DNA of 64,000 nt. It comes from Roseofilum acuticapitatum BLCC-M154. GTDB lineage: Bacteria > Cyanobacteriota > Cyanobacteriia > Cyanobacteriales > Desertifilaceae. Below the pieces are notes generated by a model. It was not told the origin of the DNA and did not search any database. It worked only from the letters and a program-made list of their open reading frames with translations. Positions 33,472 to 41,519 of this stretch are shown piece after piece; within the stretch, counting starts at the first letter, position 1, and each line of letters begins with the position of its first letter. The position numbers and the translations under genes were made by a program. The DNA lies in contig NZ_JAQOSP010000066.1 in the NCBI RefSeq assembly GCF_030068475.1, forward strand, positions 1-64,000, read 5' to 3'.

Positions 33472-34452
33472 ATGTGGAAGATATTATCGTTCTTACAAAA
33501 AAACTTAACCTGGTCAATTCCTATCTTTATGATTTTAGGAGTTGTCTATGGATTCTTCATCAATCCATCAGGACTCAAATCCCTGATTATCCCTCTCACT
33601 TTCTTAATGGTCTATCCCATGATGATCAATTTACAAATGAAGAAAGTGATATCCGGGGGAGATTTCAAAGTTCAAATTGTCACTCAAATCATTAACTTTG
33701 CAGTGATTCCCTTTTTTGCCTTTGGGGTCGGGAAACTCTTCTTTAACGATCAACCCCTGATCCTCTTGGGTTTACTCCTCACTTCCCTCTTGCCTACCAG
33801 TGGCATGACCATTTCCTGGACGGGCTTTGCTAAGGGTAATATTAACGCCGCCATTAAAATGACGGTGATTGGCTTAATTGCTGGCTCGATTGCCACTCCC
33901 TTTTATGCCAAATATCTGATGGGGACAGTGATTGAGATTCCCCTGGTCGATATCTTTAGACAAATTATCATCATTGTCTTTTTGCCGATGATTTTAGGCC
34001 AGGTGACCCAATTCCTGCTGATTCGCCAAGTCGGAATGGATAAATATCAGAAAAATTTGAAGAAAAAATTCCCTGTATTTTCTACATTAGGGGTTTTAGG
34101 AATCGTATTTGTGGCAATGGCCTTAAAATCAAAAGCCATTTTTGCCAATCCGGTGATGTTGTTGTCGCTGTTAATTCCTTTGGTCACTATTTATGGGTTT
34201 AACTTTCTGTTGAGTACCATCATTGGTAAGGCTTTATTCGATCGCGATGATGCGATCGCCCTGGTCTATGGTACAGTGATGCGTAACCTCTCCATTGCTC
34301 TGGCGATCGCCATGACGGTATTCGGTGAACAAGGCTCAGAAATTGCCCTGATTATCACCATGGCTTATATCATTCAAGTACAAGCGGGTGCATGGTACGT
34401 CAAGTTTACTGACCGCATTTTTGGTAAACTGCCGACTTCAGAAGCGGTTTAA
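33472..34452 (+). CDS. SBF/ACR3-like membrane transporter
   Basis: 326 residues from ATG 33472 (TTG 33457 is possible). About ten hydrophobic segments, with the family's LLTSLLPTSGMTISWTGFAKGN stretch and the late GTVMRNLSIALAIAMTVFG motif, as in the bile acid:sodium symporter / arsenite ACR3 superfamily. No Cys in the ACR3 arsenite-site context was noticed, so arsenite efflux is not assured. Beside DUF302 and sqr it may export a sulfur anion, which is inference. A strong terminator-like hairpin precedes it. Confidence 0.8.
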   Translation: MWKILSFLQKNLTWSIPIFMILGVVYGFFINPSGLKSLIIPLTFLMVYPMMINLQMKKVISGGDFKVQIVTQIINFAVIPFFAFGVGKLFFNDQPLILLGLLLTSLLPTSGMTISWTGFAKGNINAAIKMTVIGLIAGSIATPFYAKYLMGTVIEIPLVDIFRQIIIIVFLPMILGQVTQFLLIRQVGMDKYQKNLKKKFPVFSTLGVLGIVFVAMALKSKAIFANPVMLLSLLIPLVTIYGFNFLLSTIIGKALFDRDDAIALVYGTVMRNLSIALAIAMTVFGEQGSEIALIITMAYIIQVQAGAWYVKFTDRIFGKLPTSEAV

Positions 34453-34475
34453 ATAATATGGATGGGGAATTGACC

Positions 34476-35666
34476 TTAAAGTTCAGTAAATCCCATGGTG
34501 GCGAGTTCTTGCTGTAGTCTTTCCCCTTCTTGAGGGTTGATCCCTTTATAAAGCCCGATCGCCTCTTTAAATGCCTTCAAACTTTCGGGAACATTGCCCC
34601 CTTTGAGATAGGCAACCCCTAAGTTCTGATAAGCTTGGGCATATTGGGGATTATATTGGATGGCTTTACGATAAGCGGCGATCGCACTGTCGAGTTTTCC
34701 TAGCGTCTTAAATGCCATGCCTCGGTTAAAGTAACCTACGGCAAAGGTGGGGTCAATTTCAATGGTTTTCTGATACATTAACAGGGCATCGCCTAGGTTG
34801 CCTTGAGCTTGCAGCAAGTTGCCCAGGTTATTATAGGCTCCTAGTTTCAAGGGCAACAACACCTCTATAGAAATCGCCTCTTTATAATATTTGATCGCCC
34901 TGGCAAACTTTTTCAAGCGACTGTACGCCAAGGCCAAATGATAATAGAGTTCAAACTTAACTAAATCGCTCGTGTCTTGAGAAAGGGCACTTTCTAAGAG
35001 TTCAATTCCGAGTTTGACCTCTCCCATTTGGCTGTAGAGCGCTCCTAATTTGCTGCAAGTGTAGGGGTCTCCAGGATGATCTCTTAAATAGCCCTCCATG
35101 GCTAATTTCGCCCGCTCTGCCTTGTTTTGAGCCGCGATAATGCTCGGTTGATAGCCATAATGATCGATCGCGATCGCTGGTAAACTGGCAATTTTCCAAT
35201 GGGGTTCATGCTTTAACAAGGCTTCTACGGAATCATCAATAATGGCATGATAGGGGCGGGTAAATTGCACTTGGGGATGATTGCGAAACAGTCGAGAAAC
35301 CAGGGAATAGGGAGATTGGGTAGCCCCAATTTCGTGACGAATTAAGTTAATCACTAGATGATCTTCGGAGGTTATCGCCTGTTTCAGGGGGTTAATGGCG
35401 CTGGGATTCAAGTGTTCATCAGCATCTAAGACTAAAATCCAGTCTCCCTGTGCATATTTGAGGGATTCATTACGGGCGATCGCAAAATCATTGCACCATT
35501 CAAAATATTCTACCTGTGCCCCCCATTGTTTGGCGATTTCCACCGTGCGATCCGTTGAACCGGTATCCAAAACCACCATTTGATCGACCACATCTTTCAC
35601 GCTTTTCAAGCAAGCGGGCAGATTTTGCTCTTCATTTTTAACAATAATGCACAAGCTTAAGGTCAT
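34476..35666 (-). CDS. GT2 glycosyltransferase with TPR repeats
   Basis: 396 residues. The N-terminal GT-A domain shows LCIIVKNEEQNLPACLKSV, VVLDTGSTDRTVEIAKQWGA and the DxD-like WILVLDADEH (residues 1-100). At least five tetratricopeptide repeats cover about residues 195-390 (for example AYNNLGNLLQAQGNLGDALLMY and AYQNLGVAYLKGGNVPESLKAF). This fusion is frequent in bacteria and may modify glycans or proteins with the TPR part binding a partner. The start ATG 35666 is followed upstream by the TAATGAG tandem repeat. Confidence 0.88.
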   Translation of the reverse strand: MTLSLCIIVKNEEQNLPACLKSVKDVVDQMVVLDTGSTDRTVEIAKQWGAQVEYFEWCNDFAIARNESLKYAQGDWILVLDADEHLNPSAINPLKQAITSEDHLVINLIRHEIGATQSPYSLVSRLFRNHPQVQFTRPYHAIIDDSVEALLKHEPHWKIASLPAIAIDHYGYQPSIIAAQNKAERAKLAMEGYLRDHPGDPYTCSKLGALYSQMGEVKLGIELLESALSQDTSDLVKFELYYHLALAYSRLKKFARAIKYYKEAISIEVLLPLKLGAYNNLGNLLQAQGNLGDALLMYQKTIEIDPTFAVGYFNRGMAFKTLGKLDSAIAAYRKAIQYNPQYAQAYQNLGVAYLKGGNVPESLKAFKEAIGLYKGINPQEGERLQQELATMGFTEL

Positions 35667-35669
35667 GGG

Positions 35670-35711
35670 TAATGAGTAATGAGTAATGAGTAATGAGTAA
35701 TGGGTAATGGG
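35670..35711. repeat. tandem heptamer TAATGAG/TAATGGG x6
   Basis: Four TAATGAG and two TAATGGG units directly upstream of the GT2-TPR start. The complementary heptamer TTACTCA is repeated at 40720-40747 and a short run lies at 43691-43718, so this is a dispersed short tandem repeat (STRR type). Confidence 0.93.
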
Positions 35712-35773
35712 CGATTCTCCCTATCCCCCCATCTCCCTATCTCCCCATCCCCCCAAAAGGGGGAAATGGGAGT

Positions 35774-36412
35774 TTAAGGACTTTCCACGTTTTCGCAGTC
35801 GCAGACAATGCTACTGAGAAAATCCTTGACAATGGCGATCGGCAACTCTAACTGTACCCCAACGCGATCCACAAAGGCGATCGCATCATTAGCCACCTGT
35901 TGCACGCGCTGTCCATCCACATAGAGTCCTTCCGTGGGGTATTTCTGCAAGAACTCTAACAGAGAAATTTGGCCATCATCACTTGCAGATAGGGTAACCG
36001 CAGAGCGCAAAGCTTGAATATTGGCATTTCCGGACTTGGTACTGAACAGATAGCCTAATTCAAACAACACATACTCTCCCGGTAAGGAGTAGAACACCCG
36101 ATCCACAAATAACAAGTTCAGTCCCACTTGATAGGTTAACAGCTCGCGCATCTGTTCCGGCTCGACATTAGCCGCATTCAGAATAAACCGAATAATCGCG
36201 GATTGCTCTCCGGTTTCCACAAATTCGGCTAAATCAGATACAGGAACCGAACGAGAAACGGGGCCATACTTAAACACCACCCGTTCCGCACCCAGAGCTG
36301 CCGAACTGCCTAAACACAGACTAGCAGCCGCCGCGCAGACTAGGGGACGAGTCCGAACCATCCACTGAGAAATCTGGTGTTGAATGGACTGTATAACTGT
36401 AGACATAAGCAT
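35774..36412 (-). CDS. DUF1400 domain secreted protein, paralogue 2
   Basis: 212 residues with a Sec-type signal sequence (hydrophobic LVCAAAASLCLGSSAALGA ending near residue 42). The DUF1400 domain follows: VVFKYGPVSRSVPVSDLAEFVETGE, then PGEYVLFELGYLFSTKSGNANIQALRSA. DUF1400 is usually the N-terminal part of cyanobacterial alpha/beta hydrolases, but no hydrolase domain follows here. It ends in CDCENVESP. It lies 26 bp after its paralogue and is clearly related to it, so a tandem duplication is likely. ATG 36412 or 36406 may be used. Confidence 0.8.
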   Translation of the reverse strand: MLMSTVIQSIQHQISQWMVRTRPLVCAAAASLCLGSSAALGAERVVFKYGPVSRSVPVSDLAEFVETGEQSAIIRFILNAANVEPEQMRELLTYQVGLNLLFVDRVFYSLPGEYVLFELGYLFSTKSGNANIQALRSAVTLSASDDGQISLLEFLQKYPTEGLYVDGQRVQQVANDAIAFVDRVGVQLELPIAIVKDFLSSIVCDCENVESP

Positions 36413-36438
36413 TGAGTCTCAAAAGTAATCAACCGGAT

Positions 36439-37233
36439 TTACTCAACGGTGGCGCTGAGACGAGAAAGGTTAGTGAAGTTCACTGACTCTAATACAATGG
36501 AGTCATCGACTGTACTTTTAATCACGATTCCATCTTCCGTTACTTCTGCTGTATAGCTGCTGGGTTTGCAGGTATTACTCCCTGGAGCAGAAGCGGAGAG
36601 TCCATCAGTGCTAGGCAGACTGCTAGAGGTTTCGCATTCACAGACGATATCTTGCAGGAAGCGTTTGGCGACTTCTAAGGCAGGAATAATCCGTTCGACC
36701 AGAGCTTTGGCTTGTAGATAAATTGGCTCTAAGCTAGTGACATCTACGGTAATGGTTTGAATGGGATAGCGTTCGAGCAAGCTAATCAGGGAGAGTTCCC
36801 CATCTTCTTCGACCGCTTCTAAGAGGGTATTTTTGACCGCTTCTAAATCCTGGCTACTGGCAGATGAGGCGATCGCCTGATCTAATTTCAGTACAACAAA
36901 CTCCCCTGTGGAGGTATTGACCAGGTTTCGGAAAAAGTCAGGGTTGACTCGAATCGACAAATTCAGGATATCTTGGACTTCCGAGGGCACTTGATCCGTA
37001 TTATCTAAGAAGCGCTGTAAATCAGAGGGAATTGTACCATTGCGGGCAAATTCTCTCAGTTCGCGCACCCCTAGGGTCACTTCCTCAGATTTATATTTGA
37101 AAATGATCGTATCCGCAGCTTGGGCAGTGGGAGCGAAACAGAGCATACTGGCTGCACTGGCTGCGGTTCCCAATAAAGCGGCGATCGCTCCCTGACGAAG
37201 ACGATCTAGGGATTTGATGCTAACTCTATCCAT
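36439..37233 (-). CDS. DUF1400 domain secreted protein, paralogue 1
   Basis: 264 residues with a signal sequence (IAALLGTAASAASMLCFAPTAQA, cleavage near residue 39) and a DUF1400 domain (IIFKYKSEEVTLGVRELREFARNGT, then STGEFVVLKLDQAIASSASSQDLEAVKNTL). The C-terminal 65 residues are Ser-rich and unlike the paralogue, and contain CECETSSSLP. There is no hydrolase domain. The two genes form a short secreted-protein operon of unknown role. Confidence 0.8.
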   Translation of the reverse strand: MDRVSIKSLDRLRQGAIAALLGTAASAASMLCFAPTAQAADTIIFKYKSEEVTLGVRELREFARNGTIPSDLQRFLDNTDQVPSEVQDILNLSIRVNPDFFRNLVNTSTGEFVVLKLDQAIASSASSQDLEAVKNTLLEAVEEDGELSLISLLERYPIQTITVDVTSLEPIYLQAKALVERIIPALEVAKRFLQDIVCECETSSSLPSTDGLSASAPGSNTCKPSSYTAEVTEDGIVIKSTVDDSIVLESVNFTNLSRLSATVE

Positions 37234-37398
37234 CGCGTTCTCCTCAACAGATGTGACTCTATAATAAGCATGATTTGCTCTATCAACTAAAAATTTAAAA
37301 TTAAAAGTGAGTTATAAACGGCTGCCCCCCTCCCTCCATCTCTCCCTTTCCCATTCGGGGTACAATAACAACTAAACACCGATCACCACTCTCTCACT

Positions 37399-39072
37399 GT
37401 GACTTCCTCTCCTTCCTTTCAGTTTGACTCCATTGAAAGCGCGATCGCCGACCTCAAACTCGGCCGTATGGTGGTTGTGGTTGATGATGAAAATCGGGAA
37501 AATGAAGGCGATCTCGTTGGCGCTGCACAGTTCGCGACTCCCGATATGATTAACTTTATGGCGGTTTATGCGCGGGGGTTAATCTGTTTGGCAATGATGG
37601 GCGATCGCCTCGATCAACTCGATCTCCCCCTCATGGTTACCCACAACACGGATAAAAACCAAACTGCCTTTACCGTCAGTATCGATGCTTCCCCAGAACT
37701 CGGAGTCAGTACCGGCATTTCTGCCGAAGACCGGGCCCGCACCATTCAAGTCGCCATTAATCCCCACACTCGCCCCCACGACCTACGACGACCGGGCCAT
37801 ATCTTTCCCCTGCGATCGCGGGAAGGCGGAGTTTTAAAACGAGCCGGTCATACGGAAGCTAGTGTGGATTTAGCCCGGTTAGCGGGTTTATATCCAGCCG
37901 GAATTATCTGCGAAATTCAAAACCCCGATGGCTCCATGGCCCGACTGCCGCAACTGATCCGCTATGCCCAATATCATGAACTGAAAATTATTAGTATTGC
38001 CGATCTGATTGCCTATCGTTTGCAACATGAACGGTTTGTTAAACAAGAAGCATTAGCGAGTCTGCCCACCCAATTTGGCGAGTTTAAGATCTACGCCTAT
38101 CGCAACACCTTAGATGATTCAGAACATATTGCTATCGTTAAAGGCGATCCGAGTGAATTTTCTCAGCAAGTGGTCACCGTGCGGATGCATTCGGAATGCT
38201 TAACGGGAGATGCATTAGGCTCTCTACGCTGTGATTGTCGGATGCAACTGCAAACGGCCCTGAAAATGATTGACCATTCGGGAGCGGGGGTTGTGGTCTA
38301 TTTGCGTCAGGAAGGGCGAGGAATTGGCTTAGTGAATAAACTTAAAGCTTATATGCTCCAAGATCAGGGTTTAGATACGGTAGAAGCGAATGAAAAATTA
38401 GGCTTTCCGGCTGATTTACGCAACTATGGGGTCGGGGCGCAAATTCTGAATGATTTAGGGGTGAAACAATTCCGTCTGATTACCAATAATCCGCGCAAAA
38501 TTGCCGGATTAAAAGGCTATGGTTTGGAGATGGTCGATCGCGTTCCTCTGCTGATTGAAGCCACGGATTATAATTCGGCTTACTTAGCAACGAAAGCCCA
38601 AAAACTGGGCCATTGGTTGCTACAAACCTATTTAGTCACCGTCGCTCTAGAGTGGAAAGATCCCAATCCTTCGGTGACTCAACGGTATGAATGGTTAGAA
38701 AAACTGCGCTATTGGGCCGATCGGGAAAATTTACTGTTGCAGGAAGAAACGCGGCCAGTGGCGATCGCCCTGTTTACCCATCCGTCCTTAATCGTTCATT
38801 TAGGCTTCGATCAACCCTATAGCGATCCCATGGAATGGTATCACGATGCCGAACATCCCTATTCCCAGGCGATCGCCTCCTGGTTAGATTTGCTCATAGA
38901 TTGGTCACCGGTTCAGCGCTTGGAATTTCTCGTCAGCGATGGATCAGACCCCCTTGATGGTCTGCAACTGAAGCTACAAAGACAACCCTGCGATCCCCAA
39001 ACCTCTCTCCCTTCTTCCCTCTTTGAGCGTCTGGAAACCCAGAAAATCTATAGTTTTAGCATGGGGAGCTAA
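37399..39072 (+). CDS. ribBA: bifunctional DHBP synthase / GTP cyclohydrolase II
   Basis: 557 residues from a GTG start; no nearby ATG fits, and the next residues match the family N-terminus. It makes two riboflavin precursors. RibB half at about residues 9-205: VVVVDDENRENEGDL and HTRPHDLRRPGHIFPL. RibA half at about 210-400: VRMHSECLTGDALGSLRCDCRMQL, YLRQEGRGIGL and the zinc-site cysteines. The C-terminal 150 residues extend past the usual RibBA end and have no recognised motif, a feature of some cyanobacterial forms. Confidence 0.95.
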   Translation: MTSSPSFQFDSIESAIADLKLGRMVVVVDDENRENEGDLVGAAQFATPDMINFMAVYARGLICLAMMGDRLDQLDLPLMVTHNTDKNQTAFTVSIDASPELGVSTGISAEDRARTIQVAINPHTRPHDLRRPGHIFPLRSREGGVLKRAGHTEASVDLARLAGLYPAGIICEIQNPDGSMARLPQLIRYAQYHELKIISIADLIAYRLQHERFVKQEALASLPTQFGEFKIYAYRNTLDDSEHIAIVKGDPSEFSQQVVTVRMHSECLTGDALGSLRCDCRMQLQTALKMIDHSGAGVVVYLRQEGRGIGLVNKLKAYMLQDQGLDTVEANEKLGFPADLRNYGVGAQILNDLGVKQFRLITNNPRKIAGLKGYGLEMVDRVPLLIEATDYNSAYLATKAQKLGHWLLQTYLVTVALEWKDPNPSVTQRYEWLEKLRYWADRENLLLQEETRPVAIALFTHPSLIVHLGFDQPYSDPMEWYHDAEHPYSQAIASWLDLLIDWSPVQRLEFLVSDGSDPLDGLQLKLQRQPCDPQTSLPSSLFERLETQKIYSFSMGS

Positions 39073-39104
39073 TTCGGGATGCGATCGCCGATTCAAGTTT
39101 ATTG

Positions 39105-39350
39105 TTATTCTTGTGTTTGACCCCCACTTTGCTCTTGTTCAAGGGCCTCTTCGGTGCGTTCATAGGGGTTGGTTTTCCGCTCCCATTGGGGAATTAAGCC
39201 CACCAAAAATTTATTCAGCGTCACGCGAGTTTGTTCGCTTGCAGGGCCTAAAGGTTCCGGCAGAAAGCGATCGCCAACTAACACAAAGACTAAAAATAGA
39301 ATACTCGACAGAATTAACCAGGGTTTCAAATACGCAAATTTCATCTTCAT
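39105..39350 (-). CDS. small single-pass membrane protein
   Basis: 81 residues from ATG 39350 (ATG 39368 would add six). One hydrophobic segment (YLKPWLILSSILFLVFVLVGD) is followed by a conserved-looking soluble tail (FLPEPLGPASEQTRVTLNKFLVGLIPQWERKTNPYERTEEALEQ). Composition and codon use look genuine, and I believe it is a conserved cyanobacterial protein of unknown role. It is convergent with ribBA. Confidence 0.65.
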   Translation of the reverse strand: MKMKFAYLKPWLILSSILFLVFVLVGDRFLPEPLGPASEQTRVTLNKFLVGLIPQWERKTNPYERTEEALEQEQSGGQTQE

Positions 39351-39434
39351 TTCCTCATCATTGGGCATTGTACTAGCCCTAGTATTCCCTAGCTTTTAGT
39401 CAATCCTTTCATGGGATATTCATCCAATTCAGCC

Positions 39435-39878
39435 CTATTCTAAAAGCAAGGTCACGGGGCCATCATTATCAATTTTAACCTCCATCATCGCCCCAAATTC
39501 CCCCGTTTCTACCCTTAAACCGCTCTGCTTGAGCAGGCTGACAAACTTCTCATAAAGAGCTTTCGCCGGTTCCGGAGCAGCAGAGCGATCGAAAGAGGGA
39601 CGACGACCTTTACGACAATTTCCATACAAGGTAAATTGACTCACCACCAACAGTTCACCCTCGATCTCTTGTACAGATTTTTGCCAACGGCGATCGCTAC
39701 ATTCTGGATCGGGAAAGAGCCGCAATTCTAGACATTTTTTTGCCATCCATTCTAGATCTTTCTCCGTATCTGTATCTGTAATTCCTACGAGCAAGTTTAA
39801 TCCTCGGCCAATCTTACCGATAATCTGGCCATTCACGGATACGGAAGATGCAGTCACTCGTTGAATTAGGACGCGCAT
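39435..39878 (-). CDS. dtd: D-aminoacyl-tRNA deacylase
   Basis: 147 residues. Dtd removes D-amino acids (and glycine from tRNA-Ala) from mischarged tRNAs. The signature [21 protein letters not shown] is at about residues 77-97, and the second motif [10 protein letters not shown] closes the protein; both are diagnostic. It lies downstream of the collapsed toxin-antitoxin locus. A roughly 35-bp sequence just upstream (39906-39940) is repeated at 40275-40308. Confidence 0.95.
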   Translation of the reverse strand: MRVLIQRVTASSVSVNGQIIGKIGRGLNLLVGITDTDTEKDLEWMAKKCLELRLFPDPECSDRRWQKSVQEIEGELLVVSQFTLYGNCRKGRRPSFDRSAAPEPAKALYEKFVSLLKQSGLRVETGEFGAMMEVKIDNDGPVTLLLE

Positions 39879-39935
39879 AGGGCTAGGGAAGAGGCAAAAA
39901 GGGGCGATCGCACTTATTGCTCTAATTTAGCACAT

Positions 39936-40130
39936 CTAGCCTTGGTCTACAGATAAAGTGACTTCTATGTTTTGTTGACTGATTTGATAACTAGCATAAG
40001 CTTGATACCGTTCAATTTCTTGAGTCACATTTTCAATGCTTTCCCATTCTTCTTTTTCGACACTTTCTAATAATTCCTTTTCTTCTGTACTCAATGAGAT
40101 TTCCTTGTTCAATAGATTGGATGACATCAT
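39936..40130 (-). pseudogene. truncated CopG-type antitoxin relic
   Basis: 64 residues. STEEKELLESVEKEEWESIENVTQEIERYQAYASYQ resembles the first half of cyanobacterial antitoxins that pair with BrnT-like toxins. The protein stops right after INIEV-like IEVTLSVDQG, where the ribbon-helix-helix part should begin, and the first codons overlap the toxin frame. Both ends therefore look damaged. Confidence 0.55.
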
Positions 40131-40197
40131 CAAAGGTAATTCCCCTTTCTTCTTTCAAGCTCTGGTTTTTGTTCCTATTCCAGTTCAAAGGTTTCAT
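40033..40197 (-). pseudogene. truncated BrnT-like toxin fused onto antitoxin DNA
   Basis: From ATG 40197 the frame reads MKPLNWNRNKNQSLKEERG then ITFDDVIQSIEQGNLIE, the N-terminal half of a BrnT-like toxin. It then turns into YRRKGIIRKCRKRRMGKH, which is antitoxin-coding DNA read in the wrong frame. A deletion joined the toxin middle to the antitoxin start near 40085-40095. The toxin half needed for catalysis is gone. Confidence 0.65.
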
Positions 40198-40324
40198 GTT
40201 TGCTTCATCCTCTCCTCCATCCTTCCTCCTCATTGAAGCTATATAGATGCCTTCAGGGGGCGCACCAGAGCCAGGATCGCCCTTATTCCTCTAATCTAGC
40301 ACATCTCAGGATTCTCAATATTAT

Positions 40325-40531
40325 TGATAGTTATTCTAAATAGTTGCCGAGATTACGAACACAAGAGAGCCTCAACACTCTGACCCTCGATCCCCAAAAA
40401 CCAGTAAAATCAAGACTTTTTCTCGTTACCGATACCGAAAATCTATCACTTTACAAAACTTTACCTTTTTATAATTGACAATAATTCCAAATTAAGTTTC
40501 AATGAGTGACTGTTGAGATAGATTCTCAACA
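40325..40531. promoter_or_regulatory. Fur-like boxes in the relic isiA promoter region
   Basis: A perfect inverted repeat TGTTGAGA-TAGAT-TCTCAACA (40511-40531) contains TGAGATAGATTCTCA, close to the 7-1-7 Fur/Zur box TGATAATNATTATCA. A weaker match, TGATAGTTATTCTAA, lies at 40325-40339. TTGACA at 40475-40480 could be a -35 box. isiA is classically Fur-repressed, which fits the relic downstream. Confidence 0.45.
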
Positions 40532-40562
40532 ACAGCAACGCTCTAACTCAGTTAACGATCCT

Positions 40563-40676
40563 ATGCAAACCTACGAAAACCCCAAAGTCACCTATGACTG
40601 GTGGGCAGGCAATGCAAGATTTGCCAACCTTTCCGGGCTATTTACAGCAGTTTTCGATGCTATGGGGTGCATTTGA
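40563..40676 (+). pseudogene. isiA: N-terminal relic of an IsiA/Pcb (CP43-like) chlorophyll protein
   Basis: ATG 40563 encodes [20 protein letters not shown] and ANLSGLF, the hallmark N-terminus of iron-stress and Pcb antenna proteins. It then departs into [10 protein letters not shown] and stops at 40676. About 27 residues are homologous out of a family length near 340-350, so the six-helix antenna is gone. The next gene is an isiC-like alpha/beta-hydrolase, which normally ends the isi operon, so isiA's body and isiB have been lost. Confidence 0.8.
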
Positions 40677-40719
40677 AGCGCCCTCAATTCGCCCTTAGAC
40701 AACACTCAGATGGACTTTC

Positions 40720-40747
40720 TTACTCATTACTCATTACTCATTACTCA
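40720..40747. repeat. tandem heptamer TTACTCA x4
   Basis: Four units of TTACTCA, the complement of the heptamer at 35670-35711, lie at the junction between the isiA relic and the hydrolase gene. They create an artificial in-frame N-terminal extension (THYSLLITHY) of that gene. Confidence 0.93.
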
Positions 40748-40754
40748 TTACTTA

Positions 40755-41486
40755 ATGATGCAATTACCTGATGTTTTGTGGATTAATGTCAATCCCAGTT
40801 TTCGCCGCTTCCATCGTCCCCTGCTGAGGCTATTATCTGCCCATGTCCCCCTGGCAGAATGGCAATATGAGCAAACGGAAGATGAGGGAACTTGCTTAAA
40901 TCAGGGGTTAGGATTGCTTCATCACCATATTCAGCAGTACGATCGCCCCTTACACTTACTCGGCCATGGTACGGGAGGATTGTTAGCCCTATTGTATGCT
41001 CGTCGCTATCCGCAAAGCGTGCGATCGCTCACTTTGCTCTCGGTGGGGGTATATCCGGCGATCGATTGGCAAGCCCATTACTATGTACAATTGGGTTTAC
41101 TGCCCTGTTCCCGCGATCGCATCTTAACCCAAAGTGCCTACAATCTCTTTGGGGTTCATTCTCCCCCCGTGATTGCCGAATTAGTCAGAATCTTAGAAAA
41201 GGACTTAAAAACCTCCCTCTCTCCCCATTCCCTCTATAGACGCGCTCAAATTCTCCCCAGTGAACTCGATCCTCCCCTCTTCGTCAGTCGAGGAAACCAA
41301 GATCTAGTCGTCGATCCGAGCTTATTTGAGGGATGGAAACCTTGGTTAAAAGAGGGCGATCGCCTTTGGGAATGTCCCCATGGACGCTATTTTTTCCACC
41401 ATACCCATCCCCAACTGGTGAAACGGCAAATTCTCAACTTCTGGAAATCCCTAACCCCACTCTACTCCATCCTCAAAAGTGCTTAA
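40755..41486 (+). CDS. isiC: IsiC-like alpha/beta-hydrolase fold protein
   Basis: 243 residues from ATG 40755; the earlier ATG 40710 reads through a tandem repeat and is unlikely. The alpha/beta-hydrolase fold is indicated by LHLLGHGTGGLLALLYARRYPQSVRSLTLLSVG and a late HGRYFFHHTHP. The nucleophile elbow GxSxG reads GHGTGG, so the catalytic Ser is replaced by Gly and classical hydrolysis is doubtful. IsiC follows isiA and isiB in iron-stress operons, and the isiA relic directly upstream supports this identity. Its own promoter is not obvious. Confidence 0.65.
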   Translation: MMQLPDVLWINVNPSFRRFHRPLLRLLSAHVPLAEWQYEQTEDEGTCLNQGLGLLHHHIQQYDRPLHLLGHGTGGLLALLYARRYPQSVRSLTLLSVGVYPAIDWQAHYYVQLGLLPCSRDRILTQSAYNLFGVHSPPVIAELVRILEKDLKTSLSPHSLYRRAQILPSELDPPLFVSRGNQDLVVDPSLFEGWKPWLKEGDRLWECPHGRYFFHHTHPQLVKRQILNFWKSLTPLYSILKSA

Positions 41487-41502
41487 AGCTCACTTTAGGA
41501 GT

Positions 41503-41519
41503 GCGAGCATCTTGCTCGC
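41503..41519. repeat. hairpin repeat GCGAGC-ATCTT-GCTCGC
   Basis: Stem GCGAGC/GCTCGC with ATCTT loop, preceded by AGGAGT. It is the inverse orientation of the unit at 9087-9103 and related to those at 19240-19455. It lies 17 bp after the isiC-like stop. Confidence 0.9.

Larger units (their letters stand above)
39906..40308. repeat. 35-bp direct repeats flanking a toxin-antitoxin relic
   Basis: The stretch at 39906-39940, GATCGCACTTATTGC plus TCTAATTTAGCACATCTAGC, is repeated with a few changes at 40275-40308. Everything between is the degraded toxin-antitoxin pair. This looks like an old insertion with target duplication, or a local duplication, upstream of dtd. Confidence 0.75.
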
